Assembly (NCBI GenBank): GCA_905478185.1
Contig: CAJQHO010000012.1
Location: 1 to 41,487 of the forward strand
DNA from: an uncultured Flavobacteriales bacterium
Lineage (GTDB): Bacteria > Bacteroidota > Bacteroidia > Flavobacteriales > BACL11
Direction: 5' to 3'
Length of the DNA: 41,487 nt
The notes under the pieces were generated by a model that made no database searches, was not told where the DNA came from, and was given only the letters and a program-made list of their open reading frames with translations. The stretch's first letter is position 1; each line of letters begins with the position of its first letter. The translations under genes were made by a program, and so were the position numbers. Positions 27,738-36,277 of this stretch are shown one piece after another.

Positions 27738-29117
27738 TTATATCAATTCTTTAATCTCATTAATCATATCATGCGCAAATTTATTTGCTTTTTCCTCTCC
27801 TTCACTCTCAGCATAAATCCTAATTATCGGCTCAGTATTTGATTTTCTTAAATGAACCCAACCTTCTTGAAAATCAATTTTTAGCCCATCAATAGTTGTG
27901 ATTTGTTCATTCTTATATTTCTCCTCCAAAGTTGTAAGAATTGCATCAACATCAATCTCAGGTGTGAGCTGAATTTTATTCTTTGAAATAAAATAATTAG
28001 GATAACTATCCCTTAGTGTTTTTGCAGAAATTTTTCTTTCAGCAAGTTGAGTCAAAAATAAAGCCACACCAATTAATGCGTCTCTACCATAGTGCATTTC
28101 AGGGTAAATAACCCCCCCATTGCCTTCTCCTCCTATAATTGCATTTGTTGCTTTCATTTTATCTACCACATTCACCTCACCAACTGCTGAAGCCTCATAA
28201 CTTCCATTATGATTATTTGTGACATCTCTTAAAGCTCTTGTAGATGAAAGATTAGAAACTGTATTTCCTGGAGTTTTACTCAATACATAATCAGCAACTG
28301 CAACTAGGGTATATTCCTCTCCAAACATACTTCCATCTTCACAAACCATTGCTAGCCTATCCACATCAGGATCAACAACAATACCAAAATCTGCTTTTTC
28401 TTGAACAACTAATTTTGATATTTCTGTTAAGTTTTTAGGTAAGGGTTCAGGATTATGTGGGAATTTTCCGTTTGGCTTGCAATATAATTTCACGCACTCC
28501 ACTCCCATTTTCTCTAGCAATCTTGGAATCATAAATCCTCCTGTTGAATTTACTGCATCTACTACAACTTTAAATCCTGCAGATTGCACCAAATCAACAT
28601 CTACTAAATTCAAGTTTAAAACTTCCTCAATATGCTTATCGTTAAAGGTATCATCAAAAGTATATTTTCCTAAATCATCTACTTCTGAAAAAGTAAAAGC
28701 ATCATTTTCAGCTAACTCTAAAATTTCCTCTCCATCTTTTGCAGATAAAAACTCTCCTTTATCATTCAAAAGTTTTAATGCATTCCATTGTTTAGGATTA
28801 TGACTAGCAGTAATAATTATTCCTCCTGCTGATTGTTCTATCTGAACAGCAACCTCAATAGTTGGAGTAGTAGAAAGGCCTACATCTAAAACATCAAAAC
28901 CACAACCAATTAAAGTTCCTGAAACAATACTACTTACCATCTCTCCAGAAATACGTGCATCACGACCAATAATTATTGTATTAGAGCTACTAGACTGTTT
29001 TCTGATAAAAGTAGCATAAGAAGCTGTAAAACGCACGATATCCAAAGGAGTAAGTGCATCTCCTACACAACCTCCAATAGTACCTCTAATTCCTGAAATT
29101 GATTTAATTAATGTCAT
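27738..29117 (-). CDS. glmM: Phosphoglucosamine mutase
   Basis: Converts glucosamine-6-phosphate to glucosamine-1-phosphate for peptidoglycan and lipopolysaccharide precursors. It belongs to the alpha-D-phosphohexomutase superfamily: phosphoserine Ser105 in TASHNP, metal loop DPDVDRL (about 245), sugar loop GGEGNGG (about 325) and C-terminal phosphate loop RKSNTEP. At 459 residues it is full length. Bacteroidota GlmM and phosphomannomutase look alike; GlmM is preferred because of the N-terminal SGIRGTIGG. A TAATTTTG -7 box is 24 bases upstream. Confidence 0.88.
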   Translation of the reverse strand: MTLIKSISGIRGTIGGCVGDALTPLDIVRFTASYATFIRKQSSSSNTIIIGRDARISGEMVSSIVSGTLIGCGFDVLDVGLSTTPTIEVAVQIEQSAGGIIITASHNPKQWNALKLLNDKGEFLSAKDGEEILELAENDAFTFSEVDDLGKYTFDDTFNDKHIEEVLNLNLVDVDLVQSAGFKVVVDAVNSTGGFMIPRLLEKMGVECVKLYCKPNGKFPHNPEPLPKNLTEISKLVVQEKADFGIVVDPDVDRLAMVCEDGSMFGEEYTLVAVADYVLSKTPGNTVSNLSSTRALRDVTNNHNGSYEASAVGEVNVVDKMKATNAIIGGEGNGGVIYPEMHYGRDALIGVALFLTQLAERKISAKTLRDSYPNYFISKNKIQLTPEIDVDAILTTLEEKYKNEQITTIDGLKIDFQEGWVHLRKSNTEPIIRIYAESEGEEKANKFAHDMINEIKELI

Positions 29118-29140
29118 TTTCTGCTTTTGATTTATTGCGA

Positions 29141-29148
29141 CAAAATTA
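29141..29148 (-). promoter_or_regulatory. -7 promoter box for glmM operon
   Basis: Minus-strand TAATTTTG, a full TAnnTTTG match, in the 80-base divergent space between glmM and comA. Confidence 0.55.
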
Positions 29149-29168
29149 AAAGAATTATCTTATATTTT

Positions 29169-29176
29169 TATCTTTG
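29169..29176 (+). promoter_or_regulatory. -7 promoter box for comA operon
   Basis: TATCTTTG, a full TAnnTTTG match, 21 bases before the comA ATG. Confidence 0.6.
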
Positions 29177-29197
29177 TAAAAATTAAAACTGCAATAA

Positions 29198-29965
29198 ATG
29201 AATTTCTTTTTAACAGATATTCCTGAAAGAACAAAAAAACCAAGGGAAAACGGACTAACAATGATGATGGATAAAGGATTAAGTATCAATGATACCAAAA
29301 ACTTTATTGACATGTGCGGACCTCATACAGATATAATAAAACTAGGATTTGGAACATCTGCAATTTCACCACATATTGAAACAAAAATAAAATTATACCA
29401 AGAGGCAGGACTAATGATATACTTAGGAGGAACATTATTTGAGGCATTCGTTATAAGAGGAATGTATGAAGATTACAAAAAACTACTAAGAAAATGGGGC
29501 TTAAATATGTGTGAAGTGTCAGATGGGAGCATAGAAATGAATCACATAGAAAAATGCAATTATATTAAAGATTTATCCAAAGAATTTAGAGTAGTATCAG
29601 AAGTAGGGTCTAAGGATGAAAAGAAACTCATTGCACCATACAAGTGGATTGAATTGATGCAAAAAGAATTAGAGGCTGGAAGCTGGAAAGTAATTGCAGA
29701 AGCTCGTGAAGGTGGAAATGTTGGAATATTTAACAAAGGAGGGGATGTGCGATCTGATTTAATTGATGAAATTTTGACTAAAATACCAAGTAATAAAATA
29801 TTATGGGAAGCTCCAAAGAAACCACAACATGTTTGGTTTATAAAACTTTTAGGACCAAATGTTAATCTAGGAAATATTGGTTGGCAAGAAGTTATTCCTT
29901 TGGAAACATTAAGGATAGGCTTAAGAGGAGATACATTCTTTGATTATTTAAGTAACAATGAATAG
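29198..29965 (+). CDS. comA: Phosphosulfolactate synthase (ComA family)
   Basis: TIM-barrel enzyme that adds sulfite to phosphoenolpyruvate to give (R)-phosphosulfolactate. This is the first step of coenzyme M synthesis in methanogens and of sulfolactate formation in some bacteria. Segments RTKKPRENGLTMMMDKGL, KLGFGTSAI, YLGGTLFEAF, EVSDGSIEM and IAEAREGGNVGI follow the family pattern, and the length of 255 fits. No comB (phosphatase), comC or other sulfonate gene is in the window, so its product's fate is open. It is first in an operon with an overlapping membrane-protein gene and aroE. Confidence 0.88.
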   Translation: MNFFLTDIPERTKKPRENGLTMMMDKGLSINDTKNFIDMCGPHTDIIKLGFGTSAISPHIETKIKLYQEAGLMIYLGGTLFEAFVIRGMYEDYKKLLRKWGLNMCEVSDGSIEMNHIEKCNYIKDLSKEFRVVSEVGSKDEKKLIAPYKWIELMQKELEAGSWKVIAEAREGGNVGIFNKGGDVRSDLIDEILTKIPSNKILWEAPKKPQHVWFIKLLGPNVNLGNIGWQEVIPLETLRIGLRGDTFFDYLSNNE

Positions 29966-30437
29966 CATACTGTTTTACGCCATACTTTTAAGCTTACTCC
30001 CTATTGCTGAACTCAGAGGGGGAATTCCTTACGCTATCGCAAACAATATTAACCCTTTTATCGCATATTTTATTTGTGTTGGGGCTAATGTCCTAGCTTT
30101 TCCAATTGTTTTTTTCTTTTTAGAATTCTTACATCCATTATTTTTAAAAATTGATTTATATAAAAATCTGTTTGATAAATTTGTAATAAAAACAAGAGAG
30201 AAGCTAAATGATAAAATCAAAAAATATGGATTTTGGGGATTGATGTTATTTGTAATGATTCCTCTCCCAGTAACTGGAGCTTATACAGGTAGTTTTGCTG
30301 CCTGGCTCTTTAACATACCAAAGAAGAAAGCATTTCTATCAGTAGTACTTGGTGTTGTTATTTCTGGAATAATCGTTACAACTATTATGCTTACAGGAAT
30401 TGAAGCCTTTCAATTTCTATTAAAAGACATTAAATGA
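29958..30437 (+). CDS. Small multidrug-export family membrane protein (COG2426-like)
   Basis: Small inner-membrane protein of 159 residues with four to five hydrophobic stretches. The opening LLPIAELRGGIPYAI and the middle GLMLFVMIPLPVTGAYTGS are typical of the Sm_multidrug_ex (COG2426) family, related to the DedA-like fold. The transport function suggested by the family name has little experimental support. It overlaps comA by eight bases and aroE by four bases, so all three are translationally coupled. A role in exporting a comA-derived sulfonate would fit the context but is speculation. Confidence 0.85.
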   Translation: MNSILFYAILLSLLPIAELRGGIPYAIANNINPFIAYFICVGANVLAFPIVFFFLEFLHPLFLKIDLYKNLFDKFVIKTREKLNDKIKKYGFWGLMLFVMIPLPVTGAYTGSFAAWLFNIPKKKAFLSVVLGVVISGIIVTTIMLTGIEAFQFLLKDIK

Positions 30438-31150
30438 GAACTTTTGGCTTAATTGGTAAAAGTTTAACCTACTCCTTTTCTTCTCAGTATTTTTCTGAAA
30501 AGTTTTTTAAGGAAGGTATCTCAGATTCAAAATACAAAAATTTTAAATTAAAAAGCATTGCTGATTTTCCAAGATTAATTGCAGAAAATAAGCTATCAGG
30601 ACTTAATGTTACAATTCCATACAAAGAAAGTATTATTCCTTTTTTAGATGATTTAACTGATGATGCAAAAAATATAGGTGCTGTAAATACAATTCAATTT
30701 ATTAATGGAAAAACTATTGGTCACAACACTGATTGGATAGGTTTTTCAAAGAGCATTAAACCTTTATTAGGAGATAAAAAAACAGCTCTTATTTTAGGTA
30801 ATGGAGGTGGAGCAAAAGCAATTAAATTCGCATTAAATAAGTTAAATATTAAGCACAAAACAGTTAGTAGAAAAACATCATTTGATTATTTAGATATAAA
30901 AACAGAAACAACTGATTATTATACTATTATAATTAACACAACTCCCTTAGGAACACATCCAAAAATACTTGAATTTCCTAAAATAAATTATACGGACTTA
31001 AACTCAAAAAACTTATTATTTGACTTGATTTACAACCCAAATGAAAGTCGATTTTTACAATATGGAAAAGCAAAAGGAAGTGAGATAAAAAACGGCTTAG
31101 AGATGCTACAAATTCAAGCAGAAGAAAGTTGGAACATTTGGAATCTGTAA
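30434..31150 (+). CDS. aroE: Shikimate dehydrogenase
   Basis: NADP-dependent reduction of 3-dehydroshikimate to shikimate in aromatic amino acid synthesis. The substrate site SLTYSFS is at about residues 9-15, catalytic Lys64 is in NVTIPYKE and Asp100 is in HNTDWIGF. The nucleotide-binding loop is GNGGGAKAI (about 122), with INTTPLGT later. At 238 residues it is short compared with the roughly 270 of E. coli AroE, but this is common in Bacteroidota. It overlaps the preceding gene by ATGA. A promoter for the next gene lies just after its stop. Confidence 0.94.
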   Translation: MRTFGLIGKSLTYSFSSQYFSEKFFKEGISDSKYKNFKLKSIADFPRLIAENKLSGLNVTIPYKESIIPFLDDLTDDAKNIGAVNTIQFINGKTIGHNTDWIGFSKSIKPLLGDKKTALILGNGGGAKAIKFALNKLNIKHKTVSRKTSFDYLDIKTETTDYYTIIINTTPLGTHPKILEFPKINYTDLNSKNLLFDLIYNPNESRFLQYGKAKGSEIKNGLEMLQIQAEESWNIWNL

Positions 31151-31165
31151 GTCGTTAAATATTAG

Positions 31166-31173
31166 TAAATTTG
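31166..31173 (+). promoter_or_regulatory. -7 promoter box for DUF349-uvrB
   Basis: TAAATTTG, a full TAnnTTTG match, 19 bases before the GTG start of the DUF349 gene. Confidence 0.55.
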
Positions 31174-31192
31174 CATTCAAACATTACGAAAA

Positions 31193-32971
31193 GTGAACGA
31201 AAATAATGAACAAAAGCTTACAGAAGAAGTTTCTACTCCTACATCAGAAACTCCTACAATTAATAACTCTGAATTAAGTATGGAAGAACTCATCACAAGA
31301 ATTGATGAATTGTCAGAAAACATTAACCCATACTCTGTATCAAAAGAAATTGAAGAAATCAAATCTTTGTTTTACTCCAAACTTAAAACTGAGCAAAAAG
31401 AGGAAAAAACTCAAATAGCAGATGAGATAGTAGATGTAGTTGAACTACCTGAAAACACAGAAGTAAAAAAACCATTACATCCACTAGAAGTAAAATTCAA
31501 ACAATCCTTTGGTAATTACAAAAAAAAAAAGTTTGAATACAGGAAAAAAAGAGAAGAGGAAGAAAAGAAAAACTTAAATACTAAGCAACAAATTATTACT
31601 GATATTGATAAACTAACTCAAGAGGACGAGTCAATAAAAAAGACTTTTGAGCATTTTAGAATCCTGCAAGAACAATGGAAAAACACAGGACATGTTCCTC
31701 AAACTGAGAACAATAATCTTTGGCAATCCTACCATCATCATGTTGAGTTGTTTTATGATTTTATTAAACTCAATAATGAATTAAGAGATTTAGATTTCAA
31801 GAGAAACCTTGAAGAAAAAACTGCAATTATTGAAAAAGCAGAAGCTTTACTAGCTGAAAAATCATTAAATACTATGCATGGTTCTTTACAGGAATTGCAC
31901 GAACATTGGAAAAATGTAGGGCCAGTGGAAGGAGAACAAAGAGAAATTATTTGGGAGAAATTCCAAGAAATAAGCAGAAAATTAAATAAGAAAAGAAACG
32001 ACTATTTTACTAAAAGGAAAGAGATAGATGCTGATAAATTAGCAAAAAAAGATGCAATTTGTCAAAAAATTATTGATTTAAATAAAGAAAACTCAACTTC
32101 ACATAGCAAATGGCAATCACTTACTAATCAATGCAATGATCTTGAAAAAGAATGGAAAGGAATTGGTAGACTAGCAAAAACAGACAACAAAACAGCTTGG
32201 AATAATTTACGAACTGCTCTAAATGAGTTCTATAATAAGAAGAATGCTTTTTACAAAGAAAAGAAAGAGGAAGTAAAGGAAGCATTAAATGCAAAAATTG
32301 CAATTGTAGAAAAAGCTGAAGCATTGCAAAACAGCACAGATTGGCAAGGAACTGGAAATACACTAATCAAACTTCAAGAAGAATGGAAAAATTCAAGTTT
32401 TGCTCCAGCTAAGAAATCTAATGAGATATGGAAAAGATTTAGAACTGCATGCGACACCTTCTTTAATGCCAGAAAAGCACACTACAAAGAATTAGATAAA
32501 GAAAAAGAAGGAGCTTATACTGAGAAAGCTAACTTACTGAAGGAAGTAGAAAGTTTTAAAGCATCTTCTGACACAAAAGAAGATATTAAGAAATTAAAAG
32601 AGTTCAGTTCAAAATGGAAAACTCTTGGACATGTACCTAGAAACAAGATGAAAATTAATGATCAATTTTTCACTTTACTAAACTCAAAATTTGAAGATCT
32701 AGGACTAAGCAAAAAAGCTCTAGCAAACGAACAGTACAAAAATAAAATTAGTTCACTTAAAGGAAATAACAAAGCTGTTGAAAGCGAACAAAGATTTCTG
32801 AGAGGAAAAATTGATGCCCTTATAAAAGACATCTCTCAGTACGAAAATAACATATCATTCTTTGGGCATGGAAAAGGAACTGAACCTTTAAAAAAGCAAG
32901 TTGAGCAACAAATTGAAAAAGCTAAAAAAGAAATTGAAGAGTTGAAATCAAAATTGCAAATGCTAAAATAA
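31193..32971 (+). CDS. DUF349 domain repeat protein
   Basis: Cytosolic, highly charged helical protein of 592 residues with no known function. After an acidic, low-complexity N terminus (about 110 residues) come at least five repeats of roughly 75 residues. Each is marked by a W-K-x-x-G-type core: EQWKNTGHVP, EHWKNVGPVE, KEWKGIGRLA, EEWKNSSFAP and SKWKTLGHVP. These are the signature of DUF349 repeats. The last 70 residues are predicted coiled coil. The start is GTG, placed 19 bases after a good -7 box. uvrB begins six bases after its stop, so the two are co-transcribed. Confidence 0.88.
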   Translation: MNENNEQKLTEEVSTPTSETPTINNSELSMEELITRIDELSENINPYSVSKEIEEIKSLFYSKLKTEQKEEKTQIADEIVDVVELPENTEVKKPLHPLEVKFKQSFGNYKKKKFEYRKKREEEEKKNLNTKQQIITDIDKLTQEDESIKKTFEHFRILQEQWKNTGHVPQTENNNLWQSYHHHVELFYDFIKLNNELRDLDFKRNLEEKTAIIEKAEALLAEKSLNTMHGSLQELHEHWKNVGPVEGEQREIIWEKFQEISRKLNKKRNDYFTKRKEIDADKLAKKDAICQKIIDLNKENSTSHSKWQSLTNQCNDLEKEWKGIGRLAKTDNKTAWNNLRTALNEFYNKKNAFYKEKKEEVKEALNAKIAIVEKAEALQNSTDWQGTGNTLIKLQEEWKNSSFAPAKKSNEIWKRFRTACDTFFNARKAHYKELDKEKEGAYTEKANLLKEVESFKASSDTKEDIKKLKEFSSKWKTLGHVPRNKMKINDQFFTLLNSKFEDLGLSKKALANEQYKNKISSLKGNNKAVESEQRFLRGKIDALIKDISQYENNISFFGHGKGTEPLKKQVEQQIEKAKKEIEELKSKLQMLK

Positions 32972-32977
32972 AAGCAC

Positions 32978-34966
32978 ATGCAATTTAAACTGCAATCAGA
33001 GTTTTCTCCTACTGGAGACCAACCAACAGCAATTAAAGAATTAGTTGAAGGATTACAAGATGGTTCTAACTTTCAAACTTTATTAGGAGTAACAGGATCA
33101 GGAAAAACATTTACAATTGCAAATGTGATTCAAGAAGTGAATAGACCCACTCTTGTTTTAAGCCATAACAAAACTCTTGCAGCTCAACTGTTTAGCGAAT
33201 TTAAACAATTTTTTCCTGACAATGCAGTAGAGTACTTTGTATCCTATTACGATTACTACCAACCAGAAGCTTACATACCTAGCTCAGGAACTTTCATTGA
33301 AAAAGATTTATCAATAAATGAAGAAATTGAAAAATACAGACTCAACACCACTTCTACCCTCTTATCAGGAAGACAAGATGTAATTGTAGTTTCATCAGTA
33401 AGTTGTATTTATGGTATTGGAAACCCAGAAGACTTTCATAATGGAATAATTGATCTAGCAGAAGGGGATATTATCAGTAGAGATCAGTTTTTGCAAAAAT
33501 TAGTATTAGCACTTTACAGTAGAACAACTGCCGAATTTACAAGGGGTAACTTTAGAGTAAAAGGAGATACAGTTGATATTTTTTTAGCACATAATGATAT
33601 TGGATATAGAATTCATTTCTTTGGAAATGAAATAGAAGAAATTGAAAGTTTTAACCCAGAAAATGGCAAAATAATTGATACACTTGAAGAAATTAGGATT
33701 TTTCCAGCAAGTATATTTGTAGCTTCAAAGGACAAAATACATGGCGCAATTTCTGACATACAAGATGACTTACGAAAACAAGTAGATTACTTTCAGGAGA
33801 TTGGACTGAGCACAGAAGCTAAAAGACTAGATGAGAGAACTCATTTCGATCTTGAAATGATTAAGGAATTGGGGTATTGCTCAGGAATTGAAAATTACTC
33901 ACGATACTTTGATGGAAGGAAAGAGGGCAGTAGACCCTTCTGTTTATTGGACTACTTCCCAGATAATTTTCTGACAGTTATTGATGAAAGTCATGTAACC
34001 CTACCACAAGTAAGAGCAATGTATGGAGGTGATAGATCAAGAAAGAACAATCTAGTTGAGCATGGCTTCAGATTACCAGCTGCAATGGATAATCGCCCAT
34101 TAAAATTTGAGGAATTTGAGATGATTAATCATCAAACAATATATGTTAGTGCAACTCCTGCTGATTATGAATTAGAAAAATCAGAAGGGATAGTTGTAGA
34201 GCAAGTAATTCGCCCAACAGGACTACTAGACCCCATAATAGAAGTCCGTCCTAGCAAAAATCAAATTGATGATTTACTAGAGGAAATTAGAATAAGAATA
34301 GAAAAAAAAGAAAGAGTTCTTGTTACTACATTAACAAAACGAATGGCTGAAGAATTCAGTAAGTATCTTACAAAATTTAGCATTAAATGTAGGTATATTC
34401 ATTCTGATGTAGATACACTTGAAAGAGTAGAAATATTACACGGATTAAAAGAAGGAGAATTTGATGTACTTATAGGTGTAAATCTACTAAGAGAAGGATT
34501 AGATTTACCTCAAGTAAGTCTTGTAGCAATAATGGATGCCGACAAAGAAGGATTTTTAAGATCAGAAAGAGCCTTAACACAAACTGCTGGTAGAGCAGCA
34601 AGAAACATAAACGGACTAGTAATCATGTATGCTGATAGAGTTACAGGATCAATGGAAAGGACAATAAAAGAAACCAACAGAAGACGGAAAAAACAGAAAT
34701 CTTACAACAAAAAGAAAGGCGTGTCACCTCAACCATTACTAAAGAAAAAGGATAGCGAATTAGTGCGAAACCTTAATCCATATAAAGTTACAACACCAAA
34801 TTCTAAACCAATAATTGACTCATCATCAGTAGAGCAATTGCAAAAAATGGCAAAACACACTAAAAAAGAGATGGAAAAAATGGCAAAGAATCTTAACTTT
34901 ATGGAAGCTACACGATTAAGAGATGAACTACAGGAATTAGAGGAAAAACTAAAAAACAAAGCATAA
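32978..34966 (+). CDS. uvrB: Excinuclease ABC subunit B
   Basis: DNA damage recognition helicase of nucleotide excision repair, acting with UvrA and UvrC. Walker A GVTGSGKT is at residues 37-44. The damage-probing beta-hairpin YYDYYQPEAYIP is at about 95, the DEAD-like DESH at about 338, SATPAD at about 390, and helicase motifs V and VI (GVNLLREGLDLP, QTAGRAARN) at about 505 and 540. A C-terminal UVR domain (about 625-660) is present. The 662 residues are the normal length. It lies behind a DUF349 gene and ends in a strong terminator. No uvrA or uvrC gene is nearby. Confidence 0.97.
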   Translation: MQFKLQSEFSPTGDQPTAIKELVEGLQDGSNFQTLLGVTGSGKTFTIANVIQEVNRPTLVLSHNKTLAAQLFSEFKQFFPDNAVEYFVSYYDYYQPEAYIPSSGTFIEKDLSINEEIEKYRLNTTSTLLSGRQDVIVVSSVSCIYGIGNPEDFHNGIIDLAEGDIISRDQFLQKLVLALYSRTTAEFTRGNFRVKGDTVDIFLAHNDIGYRIHFFGNEIEEIESFNPENGKIIDTLEEIRIFPASIFVASKDKIHGAISDIQDDLRKQVDYFQEIGLSTEAKRLDERTHFDLEMIKELGYCSGIENYSRYFDGRKEGSRPFCLLDYFPDNFLTVIDESHVTLPQVRAMYGGDRSRKNNLVEHGFRLPAAMDNRPLKFEEFEMINHQTIYVSATPADYELEKSEGIVVEQVIRPTGLLDPIIEVRPSKNQIDDLLEEIRIRIEKKERVLVTTLTKRMAEEFSKYLTKFSIKCRYIHSDVDTLERVEILHGLKEGEFDVLIGVNLLREGLDLPQVSLVAIMDADKEGFLRSERALTQTAGRAARNINGLVIMYADRVTGSMERTIKETNRRRKKQKSYNKKKGVSPQPLLKKKDSELVRNLNPYKVTTPNSKPIIDSSSVEQLQKMAKHTKKEMEKMAKNLNFMEATRLRDELQELEEKLKNKA

Positions 34967-34995
34967 AAAAAGCGAGCTTTTTGCTCGCTTTTTTT
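34965..34995. terminator. Bidirectional intrinsic terminator
   Basis: Perfect 13-bp stem (34965-34977 with 34983-34995) with a five-base T loop. GC core GCGAGC is flanked by seven A and seven T. It overlaps the uvrB stop codon and also serves the convergent cold-shock gene. Confidence 0.9.
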
Positions 34996-35014
34996 CTATA
35001 TTATATTTTGCTAA

Positions 35015-35212
35015 TTAAGCGTTTACAATATTTTTAGCTACTGGTCCTTTTTCACCATCTCCAGGTTCGAATGCTACAGCTGCTCCTTCTTTAAGAGTTT
35101 TGTATCCTTCTACTTGAATTTCTTGAAAATGAGCAAAGTAGTCAGTTCCGTCTGAACCTTCAATAAAACCATACCCTTTACTTGCGTTAAACCATTTTAC
35201 TGTTCCTTCCAT
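35015..35212 (-). CDS. Cold-shock domain protein (CspA family)
   Basis: Single-stranded nucleic-acid binding protein of 65 residues forming one cold-shock domain. It has [19 protein letters not shown] with RNP1 KGYGFI, an RNP2-like YFAHF (most homologues have VFVHF), and the ending [10 protein letters not shown]. Likely an RNA chaperone. A -7 box lies 57 bases upstream, leaving a leader of roughly 50 bases with a run of A before the ATG. It has its own promoter behind folD and ends at the shared terminator. Confidence 0.95.
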   Translation of the reverse strand: MEGTVKWFNASKGYGFIEGSDGTDYFAHFQEIQVEGYKTLKEGAAVAFEPGDGEKGPVAKNIVNA

Positions 35213-35269
35213 AATTGTTTTTTTTTAAAATTTATTAATACTAGTGGGAACAACCCCACAAAACTGCTG

Positions 35270-35277
35270 CAAAGATA
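35270..35277 (-). promoter_or_regulatory. -7 promoter box for cold-shock gene
   Basis: Minus-strand TATCTTTG, a full TAnnTTTG match, ten bases past the folD stop. The leader is longer than for most other genes here. Confidence 0.6.
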
Positions 35278-35286
35278 ACAAAATAT

Positions 35287-36165
35287 TTAATATAGCAACT
35301 TTGCAGTAGCTACTAGAGTATTTTTCAATAACATAGCGATTGTCATAGGACCAACCCCACCAGGAACTGGCGTAATAAAGCTCGATTTCTTTGATACCTC
35401 ATCAAAAGCTACATCTCCGAGAAGCTTCCAGCCACTTTTTGTTTTGTCAGACTTTACTCTTGTAATCCCTACATCAATAATGCAAACCCCATCTTTTACC
35501 ATATCAGTAGTTACAAACTCAGCTTTACCAAGAGCAACTATCAAAATATCAGCTGTTTTAGTGATCTCTTTAAGGTTTTGTGTTCTACTATGTGTAAGAG
35601 TAACCGTGCAATTTCCTGGATTATTATTACGAGCCATTAAAATACTCATTGGTGAACCAACAATATGACTCCTACCTATAACTACACAATGTTTACCGGA
35701 AGTTTCTATCTTATACCTTTCCAATAATTCTAAAATACCAGCTGGAGTTGCTGGTAAATAAGTTGGTAAGTTCAATGCCATTCTACCAATATTTGCAGGA
35801 TGAAATCCATCTACATCTTTTATAGGATTGATAGTTTCAGTTACTTTCATTTCATCAATATGAGCAGGCAAAGGCAACTGGACAATTAAACCATCAATAT
35901 CAGAATTATTATTTATCTTTTTCACCTCAGCTAACAACTCTTCCTCAGATACATCAGCATTAAAACGAACTAATGTAGAATCAAAACCAACTTTATTACA
36001 TGCTTTTACTTTTGCATTTACATAAGTTTCACTTGCTCCATCACTCCCAACTAAAATAGCAGCTAAATGAGGTTTCTTTCCTCCACCAGCAACTAAGGAA
36101 GCAACTTTAATTGCAATCTCATTTTTTATATCGTTAGCTGTTTTTTTTCCGTCAAGTAATATCAT
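35287..36165 (-). CDS. folD: Bifunctional methylenetetrahydrofolate dehydrogenase/cyclohydrolase
   Basis: Interconverts methylene-, methenyl- and formyl-tetrahydrofolate for purine, formyl-methionine and one-carbon supply. The active-site motif YVNAKVKAC has Tyr48 and Lys52. QLPLPAHID, the NADP site GRSHIVGSP and the C-terminal [10 protein letters not shown] are all conserved. At 292 residues it is full length. It lies 112 bases behind ffh on the same strand. I see no clear -7 box in that gap, so it may be read from the ffh promoter. Confidence 0.96.
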   Translation of the reverse strand: MILLDGKKTANDIKNEIAIKVASLVAGGGKKPHLAAILVGSDGASETYVNAKVKACNKVGFDSTLVRFNADVSEEELLAEVKKINNNSDIDGLIVQLPLPAHIDEMKVTETINPIKDVDGFHPANIGRMALNLPTYLPATPAGILELLERYKIETSGKHCVVIGRSHIVGSPMSILMARNNNPGNCTVTLTHSRTQNLKEITKTADILIVALGKAEFVTTDMVKDGVCIIDVGITRVKSDKTKSGWKLLGDVAFDEVSKKSSFITPVPGGVGPMTIAMLLKNTLVATAKLLY

Positions 36166-36277
36166 TAGTTTTTTATTATTGGCTGTTGGTTTTACACACC
36201 CCTAACGCCTGTTTATAGAGAGGAACATTTCAAACATTTAATCTAAAGTCTAACATTTATGTACTAAAATCTACTAT

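Noticed and set aside
28477-28803. 108-codon open frame opposite glmM
   Set aside because: Shadow frame within the conserved mutase gene, with no independent support.
36166-36277. Possible small RNA or promoter between ffh and folD
   Set aside because: No TAnnTTTG box on the minus strand and no clear hairpin. It looks like ordinary AT-rich spacer.
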